Below are positions 33,130-42,183 of a stretch of 64,000 nt of DNA, piece by piece. A program made the translations under genes and the position numbers. The stretch covers positions 8,244-72,243 of the forward strand of contig CAYWLR010000017.1 in the NCBI GenBank assembly GCA_964459465.1, given 5' to 3'. Positions within the stretch are counted from its first letter, which is position 1, and the number at the start of each line of letters is the position of its first letter. Origin of the DNA: CALAMC01 sp964459465 (GTDB taxonomy: Bacteria; Zixibacteria; MSB-5A5; GN15; PGXB01). The notes under the pieces were generated by a model. The model was not told the origin of the DNA. It was given only the letters and a program-made list of their open reading frames with translations, and ran no database searches.

Positions 33130-33152
33130 CCCACCGCAAGCGGCGGGGCACC
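33130..33152. repeat. Inverted single copy of the REP-like palindrome
   Basis: These 23 bases are the exact reverse complement of the core of the 48-bp array units. It lies 20 bases upstream of the transposase start, so the transposase gene is flanked by inverted REP copies. Confidence 0.85.
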
Positions 33153-33187
33153 AGATGGCAATTCGCCTATAATGCTACTTGTACCTC

Positions 33188-34738
33188 CTACAACGGGATA
33201 TTCCCGTGCTTCTTCGGCGGGTTCTGGTCTTTTTTCGTTTCCAGCATCTTGAATGCCCGTACCAACCGCGGTCGCGTCTGACGCGGCGCGATGATATCAT
33301 CCACATATCCCCATGAGGCCGCAATAAACGGATTGGCGAACTTTTCGCGATACTCCTCGGTCTTTTTCTCCACCGCCGCTTCGGGGTCACTATCGGCCGC
33401 GATCTCCTTGCGGAAAATAATCTCCACCGCCCCCTTGGGGCCCATCACCGCTATCTCCGCCGTCGGCCAGGCATAGTTCATGTCGCCCCGGACGTGCTTG
33501 GAGTTCATGACGTCGTACGCCCCCCCATAGGCCTTCCTCGTGATAACCGTCACCTTCGGCACCGTCGCTTCGCAGTATGCATAAAGTAATTTCGCTCCGT
33601 GCTTGATAATCCCGCCGTGCTCCTGATCGGTACCGGGCAAAAAGCCCGGAACGTCTTCGAATGTCAGAATCGGAATATTGAAAGCATCGCAAAACCGTAT
33701 AAAGCGCGCCGCCTTGATCGAAGACTTTATCGATAAACACCCGGCGCGATCCATCGGTTGATTGGCGATAATCCCCACCGACCGCCCCGCCAGCCGGGCG
33801 AACCCGACAATGATATTGCTCGCGAAATCGGCATGCACTTCGAGGAACTTTCCGTTATCCACAATCTTGCCGATGACCTCTTTCATGTCATAGGCCTTGT
33901 TCGGATTTTCCGGAACGATCGTATCCAGCGCCGGATCCTCGCGGTCCCAGGGATCATCGGTTTCGACAAACGGCGGATCCTCCAGATTGTTCTGGGGCAT
34001 ATAACCCAGCAATTCTCGCAACGTGGCCAGCGCATCGGCTTCATTCTCGCAGGCGAAATGGGCCACGCCCGATTTGGTGGCGTGCGTCACCGCCCCGCCG
34101 AGTTCTTCGGAAGTCACCACCTCGTGCGTCACGGTTTTAACCACGTTCGGCCCGGTTACGAACATGTACGACGTATTCTTGACCATCAGAATGAAATCGG
34201 TGATGGCCGGGCTGTACACCGCGCCGCCCGCACACGGACCCATGATGACCGACAGCTGCGGAATCACCCCCGATGCCAGCGTATTGCGAAGGAATATATC
34301 GGCGTAACCGCCCAGAGAGACGACTCCCTCCTGTATGCGCGCCCCGCCCGAATCATTGATACCGATGACCGGTGCCCCGACCTTCATGGCCATATCCATA
34401 ATCTTGCATATTTTTTCGGCGTGCGCCTGCGACAGAGAACCGCCGAAAACGGTGAAATCCTGTGAAAAGACATACACGATGCGGCCGTTGATCGTCCCGC
34501 ACCCCGTCACGACCCCGTCACCCAGTATCTTTTGCTCGGCCAGCCCGAAATCCGATGAACGGTGCGTCACGAACATGTCGAATTCCTCGAACGAATTCTT
34601 GTCGAGCAAAAGGTCGATTCGTTCGCGGGCGGTGAGTTTACCCTTGGCGTGCTGGTCGTCGATACGCTTCTTCCCGCCGCCCTGACGTGCCTGCTCGCGC
34701 ATCTGCTCAAGCTTTTTCAATCTATCATCGAGTGACAT
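33188..34738 (-). CDS. pccB: Acyl-CoA (propionyl-CoA) carboxylase, carboxyltransferase subunit
   Basis: The 516-residue protein has the two crotonase-like halves of a carboxyltransferase beta subunit: GGGKKRIDDQHAKGKLTARE near the N-terminus, GVVTGCGTINGRIVYVFSQD, INDSGGARIQEGVVSLGGYA for the first oxyanion region and YGGAYDVMNSKHVRGDMNYA in the second. It transfers carboxyl from carboxybiotin to propionyl-CoA or a similar acyl-CoA. The ATG has a GGAG site. It is 20 bases downstream of the MBL-fold gene and is separated from biotin carboxylase by the transposase. Confidence 0.93.
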   Translation of the reverse strand: MSLDDRLKKLEQMREQARQGGGKKRIDDQHAKGKLTARERIDLLLDKNSFEEFDMFVTHRSSDFGLAEQKILGDGVVTGCGTINGRIVYVFSQDFTVFGGSLSQAHAEKICKIMDMAMKVGAPVIGINDSGGARIQEGVVSLGGYADIFLRNTLASGVIPQLSVIMGPCAGGAVYSPAITDFILMVKNTSYMFVTGPNVVKTVTHEVVTSEELGGAVTHATKSGVAHFACENEADALATLRELLGYMPQNNLEDPPFVETDDPWDREDPALDTIVPENPNKAYDMKEVIGKIVDNGKFLEVHADFASNIIVGFARLAGRSVGIIANQPMDRAGCLSIKSSIKAARFIRFCDAFNIPILTFEDVPGFLPGTDQEHGGIIKHGAKLLYAYCEATVPKVTVITRKAYGGAYDVMNSKHVRGDMNYAWPTAEIAVMGPKGAVEIIFRKEIAADSDPEAAVEKKTEEYREKFANPFIAASWGYVDDIIAPRQTRPRLVRAFKMLETKKDQNPPKKHGNIPL

Positions 34739-34758
34739 AATTTCTCCGGCTCCTCGAA

Positions 34759-35592
34759 CTACGCGATTTTTTCCACCGTGACTCTATATTCATCTTTGAC
34801 CAGCCGCCCGATTCTAATGTCCGTATCGTGATCGAAAGCAATCATCCCGCCGCTTTCGACCAGCCTTTTGACCAGTTCGCGCTTGACCGCCATCGTTTCG
34901 AGCGGGAACAGGTCAACCGAGGCGACATATGGGACTTTTACATGATACGACGATGGCACAATATCTGCATAGTACACGACCATCCGGTTTTCCGACGTCG
35001 CCTCCAGCGCCTGGTGACCGGCCGTATGCCCCCCCGTTCCGACCACTCTTATCCCCGGCATTAGTTCTGCCTCGCCGTCAATCAGCATCAACTGCCCTGA
35101 TTGCTCCAGAACGGCCAGCCGTTCCGGAATATATACCGCCGCCGTCCGTTCGTTGGGGTGCATGGCATCGTCCCATTCCTGCCTCTGAATAATGTACTTC
35201 GCGTTTCTAAAGCGCGGTGCCAATTTACCGTTATCCATCTTCACCGCCCCGGCGGCGTGGTCAGTGTGCAAATGTGACAAAAAAACGAAATCTATATCAT
35301 CGGAGCAGAGACCCATCTCATGTAAACCCTTATCGAGATTAGATTCTTTCGCGACGTCATAAATTTTCTTTTCCTGTTTGGTGAGACAATCGCCGAAGCC
35401 GGTGTCGCATAGGATATTTTTGCCGCCGGCTTTTATGACAAACAGGTTGGTCTGCATCGGGACAAGATTGTCGTTATCGACGCTGACAAGTTTCGACCAG
35501 ATTTTCTTCGGGACGACCCCGAACATGGTCCCCCCGTCGAGCTGAAACGTTTGCTCGACGAGGGGCGAAATTTCAAACGAACCGAATTTCAT
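34759..35592 (-). CDS. MBL-fold metallohydrolase
   Basis: The 277-residue protein has the metallo-beta-lactamase motif HLHTDHAAG (~residue 107), the third metal histidine in GGHTAGHQALEA, and the last in IAFDHDTDI. The N-terminus is short and globular (KFGSFEISPLVEQTFQ). Members hydrolyse esters, thioesters or lactones. It is 3 bases after the acyl-CoA dehydrogenase gene, so a role on an acyl-CoA-derived substrate is possible but unproven. Confidence 0.85.
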   Translation of the reverse strand: MKFGSFEISPLVEQTFQLDGGTMFGVVPKKIWSKLVSVDNDNLVPMQTNLFVIKAGGKNILCDTGFGDCLTKQEKKIYDVAKESNLDKGLHEMGLCSDDIDFVFLSHLHTDHAAGAVKMDNGKLAPRFRNAKYIIQRQEWDDAMHPNERTAAVYIPERLAVLEQSGQLMLIDGEAELMPGIRVVGTGGHTAGHQALEATSENRMVVYYADIVPSSYHVKVPYVASVDLFPLETMAVKRELVKRLVESGGMIAFDHDTDIRIGRLVKDEYRVTVEKIA

Positions 35593-35595
35593 AAA

Positions 35596-36741
35596 CTAAC
35601 GAAGCAAATTGCCGGCGATAACCAGCCGTTGCACTTCGGATGTACCTTCATAGATTTCCGTAACACGCTGGTCTCGGTACAATTTTTCGATGATCGAAAA
35701 TTCACCGATGTATCCGTAACCCGAATGAATCTGCATGGCGCGGTCGACGCAGAAACTGGCCGCCTCGGTGGCGAACAGCTTCGCCTGCGCCGCCTGGAAT
35801 GAAAACGGCTCGCCCTTGTCCTGCAACTGCGCCGCCTTGTAGGTCATCAGGCGCGCCGCTTCGAGCTGGGTCGACATATCCGCAATCATCCACTGGATGG
35901 CCTGCAGTTTGGCAATAGGGGCGCCGAAAGCGATACGCGATTTGGCATACTTGATCGATTCATCCAGCGCCCGCTGTGCCATCCCGACACCCTGTGCCGC
36001 GACACCGATACGCGCCCCGTCGAGCGTGGCCATGGCATAACGGAAACCCTTGCCCGTTTCACCCAGCTGCTGGGAAACCGGACAGCGGTAATCCTTGATT
36101 TCGATGCGCCCGGTGGTAGCGGCTCGCATACCCATCTTGTGCTTGAGCGTGAACTTCTTCCAGCCCGGCCTGTCGGTCTCGCAGATGATGGCCGAAACCT
36201 TGGGACGGCCCTCACCGGCTTCGCCGATACGGCAGAATAGGACCGCTACATCGGCGGCGTCACCATGCATGATGAATATCTTCTCGCCGTTGATGACAAA
36301 TTCATTGCCCTCGATCATCGCCACCGTCTGCTGGTTGGCGGCATCCGAACCGGCTTCGCGCTCGGTCAGCGCAAAGGCCGGGATCATCTCCCCGCTGGCG
36401 CATTTGGGCATATATTTCTTTTTCTGCTCCTCGGTGCCGAAGGCAAAAATGGGGTAGGTGGCCAACAGCGGAACGGCCGCCAATAAACCCGTCGGCGGAT
36501 CCCAGTAGTTCAGTTCCTCGACCAGCGTGATATATTCGATATTGGAACGTCCCTCGCCGCCATACTCCTTGGGCATGGCGAAACCGATCAGTCCGGCCGC
36601 GGCCAGCTTTTTATAGTACTCTTTCGGAAACGATTCTTCCTTGCGATCCAGTTCTTTGAAAACCGGAACGATATTCTTTTCGGCAAATTCCTTAACGCGG
36701 TCCCTTATGGCCTGCTGCCGTTCATCGACATTGTATGGCAT
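35596..36741 (-). CDS. Acyl-CoA dehydrogenase
   Basis: The 381-residue protein is a FAD-dependent acyl-CoA dehydrogenase of normal length. It has the FAD motif IPAFALTEREAGSDAANQQT, VINGEKIFIMHGDAADVAVL and the C-terminal catalytic-base motif DQRVTEIYEGTSEVQRLVIA, with the glutamate of YEGTSE. It oxidises an acyl-CoA to the 2-enoyl form. The neighbouring isobutyryl-type mutase and B12 subunit suggest a short or branched substrate, which sequence alone does not prove. Confidence 0.92.
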   Translation of the reverse strand: MPYNVDERQQAIRDRVKEFAEKNIVPVFKELDRKEESFPKEYYKKLAAAGLIGFAMPKEYGGEGRSNIEYITLVEELNYWDPPTGLLAAVPLLATYPIFAFGTEEQKKKYMPKCASGEMIPAFALTEREAGSDAANQQTVAMIEGNEFVINGEKIFIMHGDAADVAVLFCRIGEAGEGRPKVSAIICETDRPGWKKFTLKHKMGMRAATTGRIEIKDYRCPVSQQLGETGKGFRYAMATLDGARIGVAAQGVGMAQRALDESIKYAKSRIAFGAPIAKLQAIQWMIADMSTQLEAARLMTYKAAQLQDKGEPFSFQAAQAKLFATEAASFCVDRAMQIHSGYGYIGEFSIIEKLYRDQRVTEIYEGTSEVQRLVIAGNLLR

Positions 36742-36799
36742 CTTTCCTCCCGAAAAATGGGTTTATCGGATTGCACCGTACATGCAACCCGGAAATTAA

Positions 36800-37219
36800 T
36801 TACATAATCTTTTCGTTGTCTTTGCGGCCGGCCACCGCCTTGCGCACGAACGCCACCGTCTCCTCGGTCGTCGCCCCCGGCGTGAACAGCTTGTCGATAC
36901 CCTGTGCTTCCAGCGCTTTGACATCCTCTTCCGGTATGATCCCCCCGCCGAACAAAATGATATGTCCGGCTTTTCTGTCCACCAGAAGCCTTTTTATCGC
37001 GGGAAACAGGGTCATGTGCGCGCCCGACAGAATCGACACTCCGACGGCATCGACATCTTCCTGGATGGCGGCATTGACAATCATCTCCGGGGTCTGACGG
37101 AGTCCGGTATAAATCACCTCGAACCCGGCGTCGCGAAACGCCGTCGCGATGACTTTGATTCCCCGGTCGTGTCCGTCCAAACCCGGCTTGGCCAGCAGTA
37201 CTCTTATTTTTTCTGACAT
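36800..37219 (-). CDS. B12-binding small subunit of acyl-CoA mutase
   Basis: The 139-residue protein is a stand-alone cobalamin-binding domain: KIRVLLAKPGLDGHDRGIKV contains the DxHxxG motif whose histidine replaces the lower axial ligand, followed by VDAVGVSILSGAHMTLFPAI and IILFGGGIIPEEDVKALEAQ. It pairs with a large mutase subunit. It is 30 bases after the mutase large subunit at 37250, so it is its natural partner; the second large subunit at 28539 has no other in the window. Confidence 0.93.
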   Translation of the reverse strand: MSEKIRVLLAKPGLDGHDRGIKVIATAFRDAGFEVIYTGLRQTPEMIVNAAIQEDVDAVGVSILSGAHMTLFPAIKRLLVDRKAGHIILFGGGIIPEEDVKALEAQGIDKLFTPGATTEETVAFVRKAVAGRKDNEKIM

Positions 37220-37249
37220 AAGCTTTATTATTGTTTAATAATCAAATTT

Positions 37250-38923
37250 CTATATAATCGGCGGTTCGATGTATTCCCCAAAAACCGGCTTTAATGCATC
37301 GCATATCTCGCCCTCGGTGGCATACACCCGTACACACTCCAGCATCGCCGCCAGTGTATTGCCCTTACCCTTGGCGGCGGTCACCAGATCTTCGAGCGTC
37401 CGCTTGACTTTATCATTGTCACGCTGACTGCGAATCTTTTTGACAAAGGCGCATTGGTCTTTTTCAACCGTTTCATCTATCTTCAAAATGGGGATGTCAA
37501 TTTTTTCGTCGTCCATGACATAATCGTTGATCCCGACAATAATGCGCTCCTTGCGTTCGATCTCGCGCTGATACCGATAGGCCGCATTGGCGATCTCGCG
37601 CTGGAAATACCCGTCTTCGATTCCCTTGAGCACCCCGCCTCGCTTTTCGATCTCGTCGAGATACGCCTCGGCGTCGGCTTCCATCTTGTCGGTCAGCGCT
37701 TCAACGAAATATGACCCCGCCAGCGGGTCAATCGTATTGGTCACACCCGTCTCATGCGCGATTATCTGTTGCGTCCGAAGCGCAATCAACACCGCCTTCT
37801 CCGATGGCAGCGCCAGCGTTTCGTCCATTGAGTTGGTATGAAGCGACTGTGTCCCGCCGAGCACCGCCGAGAGGCCCTCGAAAGCGGTGCGCATGATATT
37901 ATTTTCCGGCTGTTGAGCCGTCAGACTGCATCCGGCGGTTTGCGTATGAAACCGCAACAGCCACGAGCGTTCGTTCTTGGCCTTGTATTTTTCTTTCATG
38001 CGGCGCGCGAAAATTCGCCTTGCCGCGCGATATTTGGCGATTTCCTCGAAAAAGTCCTGATGAGCGTTGAAGAAAAACGACAGGCGCGGCGCGAAAGCAT
38101 CGACATCCTGCCCGTCCTTTATCGCCGCCTCGATATAACAGAATCCGTCGGCCAGCGTGAACGCCAATTCCTGCGCCGCCGTCGAACCGGCCTCGCGGAT
38201 ATGATACCCGGAAATCGAAATCGTGTTCCACTGCGGGACATGCTCGGTGCAAAATGCCATCATGTCGGTGATCAGCCGAATCGAGGGCTCCGGCGGATAA
38301 ATCCACTCCTTTTGCGCGATATATTCCTTGAGAATATCGTTCTGGAGCGTCCCACGCAGCTTATTGAACGGCACGCCCTGTTTTTCGGCCACGCCCAGAT
38401 ACATCGCGAGGATTACCGACGCCGGCGCGTTGATCGTCATCGAGGTGGACACTTCGCCCAGATTTATCCCGTCGAAAATGATTTCCATGTCGGCCAGAGA
38501 ATCAACCGCCACCCCGCATTTGCCGACTTCGCCCAGTGACCGGGTGTGATCGCTGTCATAACCCATCAATGTCGGCAAATCAAATGCCACCGAAAGTCCG
38601 GTCTGACCGTTTTTCAAAAGGTAATGATAGCGCTCGTTGGTCTGGCGCGGCGTCCCCATCCCCGAAAACTGCCGCATCGTCCAATAGCGGCTCCGATACA
38701 TGGTGTGGTGAACCCCGCGCGTATAGGGATAAACCCCCGGCCAGCCGATTTTCTGCTCATAGTCGAGCCCGGCGATATCCTCCGGCGTATAAAGCTCATT
38801 TATATCCTCGCCGGAAACCGTGATAAATTTGGGACGCGATTTGGTCGCCCGCATTTTCTCGGCCTGACGGTTCCAGTCGGCTTTTCTATTTTTCAAATTT
38901 TCCAGAAATTTCTTCTCAAACAT
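37250..38923 (-). CDS. Acyl-CoA mutase large subunit, isobutyryl-CoA mutase type
   Basis: The 557-residue protein has the catalytic TIM barrel of a B12 mutase without the cobalamin domain: YTRGVHHTMYRSRYWTMRQF, LSVAFDLPTLMGYDSDHTRS and RFHTQTAGCSLTAQQPENN. At the specificity positions it has Phe (RQFSGM) and Gln (KEYIAQKEW), the pair of isobutyryl-CoA mutase, unlike the Tyr/Arg of the copy at 28539. It would convert isobutyryl- and n-butyryl-CoA; other acyl-CoAs are possible. The partner B12 subunit follows. A good promoter (38952-38980) precedes it, so it may start the whole acyl-CoA operon. Confidence 0.85.
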   Translation of the reverse strand: MFEKKFLENLKNRKADWNRQAEKMRATKSRPKFITVSGEDINELYTPEDIAGLDYEQKIGWPGVYPYTRGVHHTMYRSRYWTMRQFSGMGTPRQTNERYHYLLKNGQTGLSVAFDLPTLMGYDSDHTRSLGEVGKCGVAVDSLADMEIIFDGINLGEVSTSMTINAPASVILAMYLGVAEKQGVPFNKLRGTLQNDILKEYIAQKEWIYPPEPSIRLITDMMAFCTEHVPQWNTISISGYHIREAGSTAAQELAFTLADGFCYIEAAIKDGQDVDAFAPRLSFFFNAHQDFFEEIAKYRAARRIFARRMKEKYKAKNERSWLLRFHTQTAGCSLTAQQPENNIMRTAFEGLSAVLGGTQSLHTNSMDETLALPSEKAVLIALRTQQIIAHETGVTNTIDPLAGSYFVEALTDKMEADAEAYLDEIEKRGGVLKGIEDGYFQREIANAAYRYQREIERKERIIVGINDYVMDDEKIDIPILKIDETVEKDQCAFVKKIRSQRDNDKVKRTLEDLVTAAKGKGNTLAAMLECVRVYATEGEICDALKPVFGEYIEPPII

Positions 38924-38951
38924 ACTTTACCCCATAAAAGATTAACTTTTG

Positions 38952-38980
38952 ATAATACTCAATTCGCGCCGAAAAATCAA
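38952..38980 (-). promoter_or_regulatory. Sigma-70 promoter of the acyl-CoA operon
   Basis: On the minus strand TTGATT (38975-38980) and TATTAT (38952-38957) are 17 bases apart, ~30 bases before the ATG of the mutase gene at 38923. Confidence 0.7.
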
Positions 38981-39082
38981 GCCCCAACCGGCGGGTAAAC
39001 TTATTAAACTGCCATTGCTTAAATACTTAATAGATACGTCGGTTGGGAACATAAGGATAAGAAATGGCGGAAGTTATTGTAG

Positions 39083-39131
39083 GTCATGCCGACTCGCCGA
39101 AGGCTCTGAACGAAGTGAAGAGCGGCATGAC
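39083..39131. repeat. Palindromic REP-like element
   Basis: A 9-base perfect stem (GTCATGCCG at 39083-39091 with CGGCATGAC at 39123-39131) with a 31-base loop in non-coding sequence. The loop itself is GA-rich. Similar boundaries (TGCCG/CGGCA) are common in bacterial REP elements; relation to the RAYT at 32439 is not shown. Confidence 0.5.
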
Positions 39132-39458
39132 ATCTTTGATTGGTATTTGGAAGAAGGTCGACTTCCGAGTCCCAATTTATCGGGAGAGAAACCCGACATC
39201 CCTTTTGGCCCGGGTCGCCCATGGCTTGCCATGGGAATGATTATATTGTGCGCGGCAGAAGTAGGCCGGGTTCCCAGTCCCGATGAAGTCCCGACAAAGT
39301 CGGGACATCTTCTCCTTATGCTCGGTCGTAGACCCTGAACTTTGAAGGGCAGCCAACGGGCAGAACCCGGAGCAAAGCGGAGCGGTTCTGCCATCTTCCC
39401 TTGCTCAATTATAATGGGGGATTGATATATAGAAATTTATACTCTATAGTACAAATAC

Positions 39459-40400
39459 TTACTTCACGCGCGACATCTCGAACAGCCTGTCACTGACCGT
39501 ATAAGGATCGCTCTGACCGTTGTAAATCTCAAGCACCATTCTATCCAGATCGGCCATACCCGTCAGACGGTCTTTGACCAGTTCATTGAGGCGATATTGC
39601 AGAATGCTGATAATCTTCTTTTTGATTTGCTCCCGCCGGTGTTTTTCGAAATGTCCGGTGCGCACCGAATACTCCAGAAAAGCTTCGATTTTATCGAACA
39701 GAGTATCGATATTTTTATTATTGATCGCTTCGGTCGGCACCACCGGATATTTCCACTCCGACTTATGGCTTTTAATATCGAGCATCATCTCCAGCGCCGC
39801 GATAATATTTTTCGACCCCGGACGGTCGGCCTTGTTGACCGCGAAGACATCGGCGATTTCCATCAGCCCCGCCTTTAGCGCCTGTATGGCATCGCCCGAT
39901 TCCGGCACCAGTGTCACCACGACCGCGTCGCACGTATCGACGATATCCAGTTCGACCTGCCCGACTCCGACCGTCTCGATGAGAATGAAATCGAACCCGA
40001 AGGCGTCAAGGGCAATAGCGACATTATTAGTGGCGGCGGCCAGCCCGCCGCTGGAACCCCGCGTGGCCATGGAGCGAACATAGATGCTTCCGTCCATCGG
40101 TAAATCGGTCAAACGAATGCGGTCGCCCAGAAGCGCCCCGCCCGTGAACGGCGACGATGGGTCAACCGCGATAATGGCGACCCTTTTGCCACGGGTATTG
40201 AGCAATTTGGTGAGGCAGTTGACCAGCGATGATTTTCCCGCCCCCGGCGGCCCGGTAAAGCCGACACGGACAGCCGTTCCTGCTTTGGGATACAGCCGCG
40301 CCAGAAGATCCTGATAACCATCTTCGCGGTCCTCAATGAATGAAATAATACGCGCCAGAGCCGATTGGTCGCCCGTCAGGAATTTTTCAAGGACAGTCAT
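39459..40400 (-). CDS. meaB: MeaB/ArgK-type GTPase chaperone of B12 mutases
   Basis: The 313-residue G-protein has Walker A GPPGAGKSS (~residue 50), DPSSPFTGGALLGDRIRLTD, the IETVGVGQVELDIVD switch, and NKADRPG for the guanine site. It ends in an alpha-helical dimer region (KKKIISILQYRLNELVKDRL). MeaB guards the mutase against inactivation and gates the loading of adenosylcobalamin. It sits just upstream of the mutase and B12 genes on the same strand. Confidence 0.93.
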   Translation of the reverse strand: MTVLEKFLTGDQSALARIISFIEDREDGYQDLLARLYPKAGTAVRVGFTGPPGAGKSSLVNCLTKLLNTRGKRVAIIAVDPSSPFTGGALLGDRIRLTDLPMDGSIYVRSMATRGSSGGLAAATNNVAIALDAFGFDFILIETVGVGQVELDIVDTCDAVVVTLVPESGDAIQALKAGLMEIADVFAVNKADRPGSKNIIAALEMMLDIKSHKSEWKYPVVPTEAINNKNIDTLFDKIEAFLEYSVRTGHFEKHRREQIKKKIISILQYRLNELVKDRLTGMADLDRMVLEIYNGQSDPYTVSDRLFEMSRVK

Positions 40401-40407
40401 GGCGGCA

Positions 40408-42156
40408 TCAGGTATAATTGCCTATATCACCGGCGGCCAGCTTTAAGTCTTTGAGGCGCAGCTGAATCCGCGTGACCTCTTTCCAGTGGTTATATTCGAT
40501 CACATAAACCATGTCCACCAGATTACCGCGCCCGGACAGGTTGCGCACCCAGTCGCCGAAGCCGAAGCCGATGACGTCAAACACGGCATCACCCTTGCGC
40601 ACCTTCATTTTCAGGTGGTTACGGCCGACGCAATATGGCTGTCCGAGTATTTCACAGTTGCGCGTCAAAAAAATCGGCCGCATGTTCTGGGGCCCGAAAG
40701 GAGCGAAGGTTTCGATGACGTCGAGCAGATGGCCGTTGATCTCGGTCAATTCGATTTCGGCGTCGATATACAGCTTGGCCACGAGGTCATCATCGGACAA
40801 CAGGCGCGAAGATACCGCCTTGAGGCGATCGCGAAACGGCTCGATTTTTCCCGGTTTTATGGTCAAACCGGCGGCATATTTATGACCCCCGTAGCGCAAA
40901 AGAAGGTCTTCACATTCCTTAAGAGCGTCGCATAAATGAAATCCGGGAATAGAGCGGGCACTGCCTTTGCCCTCTTCGCCGTCAATCGCTATCATGACAG
41001 TAGGCAAGTGAAAGCGCTCAACCAAACGGCTCGCAACAATACCGATCACGCCCTGATGCCAGCCTTCCGACGACAAAACGATAGCCCGGTCGTTGGACAG
41101 ATCGACGTGCTGGCGAATTTGATCGAGGGCCTCATTGAGCGTTCTCTCGTCGATATCCTTCCGACGCTGATTTTCCCGGTCGAGTTTGCGGGCGATATCC
41201 GCCGCGACCCGTTCGTCTTTGGTCGTCAATAGCTTAATGGCCATTTCGGCGTCGCCGAGACGACCGACGGCATTTATACGCGGCGCCAGGATAAATACAA
41301 CCTGTCCGGTACCGATATCCTTGCCCATTAATCCCGACACGAAAGCCAGTGATTTCAAACCCGGTTTGGTCGTGCGGGCGATCTGTTTAATACCGAATTT
41401 GGTCAGGGTCCGGTTTTCGCCGACCAGCGGGACGATGTCGGCCGACGTGCCCAGCGCCACCAAATCAAGATGCTCTTCCAGCTCGGTAATATCCTGTCCC
41501 AGACGTTTGTACAGCGCTTGTGCCACTTTGAAAGCCACCCCGACACCGGATAATTCGCCGCCGTCATAAGTGCATTCCTTCTGCTTGGGATTGACCAGCG
41601 CCACGGCTTTCGGGAGAATCTCGCCGGGTTCATGGTGGTCGGTTAGAATGCAATCGATCCCCAGCGAGCGGGCGTACTCGACTTCGTTGACGGCCGTCAC
41701 GCCGGTGTCGACCGAGACAATCAGCGATATTCCCTTGGCCTCGGCCTCCTTGATGGCCTCGATGGATAGGCCATAACCCTCGACCAGCCGGTTGGGCAGG
41801 TAATAGATGACCTGCGCACCCAGCTTGTTGAGGACCAGATACAGAAGCGACGTGGCCGTGATACCATCGACATCATAATCCCCATACACCATGATCTTTT
41901 CGTTCTCACGAAGGGCGGTCAGGATGCGATCAATGGCCGCCTCCATGCCGAACATGTTGAACGGATCCTGAAGATCGGATAACTTGGGATTTAAGAATTC
42001 TTCTATCGCTTCGGGGCTATCGATTTGGCGATTGAACAAAATAGTGACGACGGTTTTATCCAGCCCCACCTGTTCGCTGACTTTCTGGATGCGGTCAACG
42101 TCATGATGTTGCGCCACCACCCATTTCAGCGGGACACCTTTGGTGATTAAACTCAT
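40408..42156 (-). CDS. recJ: Single-strand-DNA-specific 5'-3' exonuclease
   Basis: The 582-residue protein has RecJ features in order: YGDYDVDGITATSLLYL (DHH motif I region), VSVDTGVTAVNEVEYA, LTDHHEPGEILP, ALGTSADIVPL, and GGHKYAAGLTI (DHHA1 motif), followed by the OB-fold tail. Length is normal. It trims 5' ends in recombination and mismatch repair. It lies between the RNase P RNA and meaB on the same strand. Confidence 0.94.
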   Translation of the reverse strand: MSLITKGVPLKWVVAQHHDVDRIQKVSEQVGLDKTVVTILFNRQIDSPEAIEEFLNPKLSDLQDPFNMFGMEAAIDRILTALRENEKIMVYGDYDVDGITATSLLYLVLNKLGAQVIYYLPNRLVEGYGLSIEAIKEAEAKGISLIVSVDTGVTAVNEVEYARSLGIDCILTDHHEPGEILPKAVALVNPKQKECTYDGGELSGVGVAFKVAQALYKRLGQDITELEEHLDLVALGTSADIVPLVGENRTLTKFGIKQIARTTKPGLKSLAFVSGLMGKDIGTGQVVFILAPRINAVGRLGDAEMAIKLLTTKDERVAADIARKLDRENQRRKDIDERTLNEALDQIRQHVDLSNDRAIVLSSEGWHQGVIGIVASRLVERFHLPTVMIAIDGEEGKGSARSIPGFHLCDALKECEDLLLRYGGHKYAAGLTIKPGKIEPFRDRLKAVSSRLLSDDDLVAKLYIDAEIELTEINGHLLDVIETFAPFGPQNMRPIFLTRNCEILGQPYCVGRNHLKMKVRKGDAVFDVIGFGFGDWVRNLSGRGNLVDMVYVIEYNHWKEVTRIQLRLKDLKLAAGDIGNYT

Positions 42157-42183
42157 TATACGGCTTCCCTATTTATGGAAGCC

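Larger units (their letters stand above)
38924..39458. other. Intergenic region rich in palindromes
   Basis: About 535 bases separate the isobutyryl-type mutase and meaB. Besides the promoter at 38952 it holds three perfect palindromes: 39083-39131 (GTCATGCCG ... CGGCATGAC), 39288-39306 (GTCCCGAC-AAA-GTCGGGAC) and 39359-39392 (GGCAGAACC ... GGTTCTGCC). These look like rearranged mobile-type repeats. Open frames across them have no ribosome site or recognisable domain. Confidence 0.55.

Noticed and set aside
38949..39338. 129-residue open frame on the plus strand
   Set aside because: It runs through several palindromes and has no start signal or domain.
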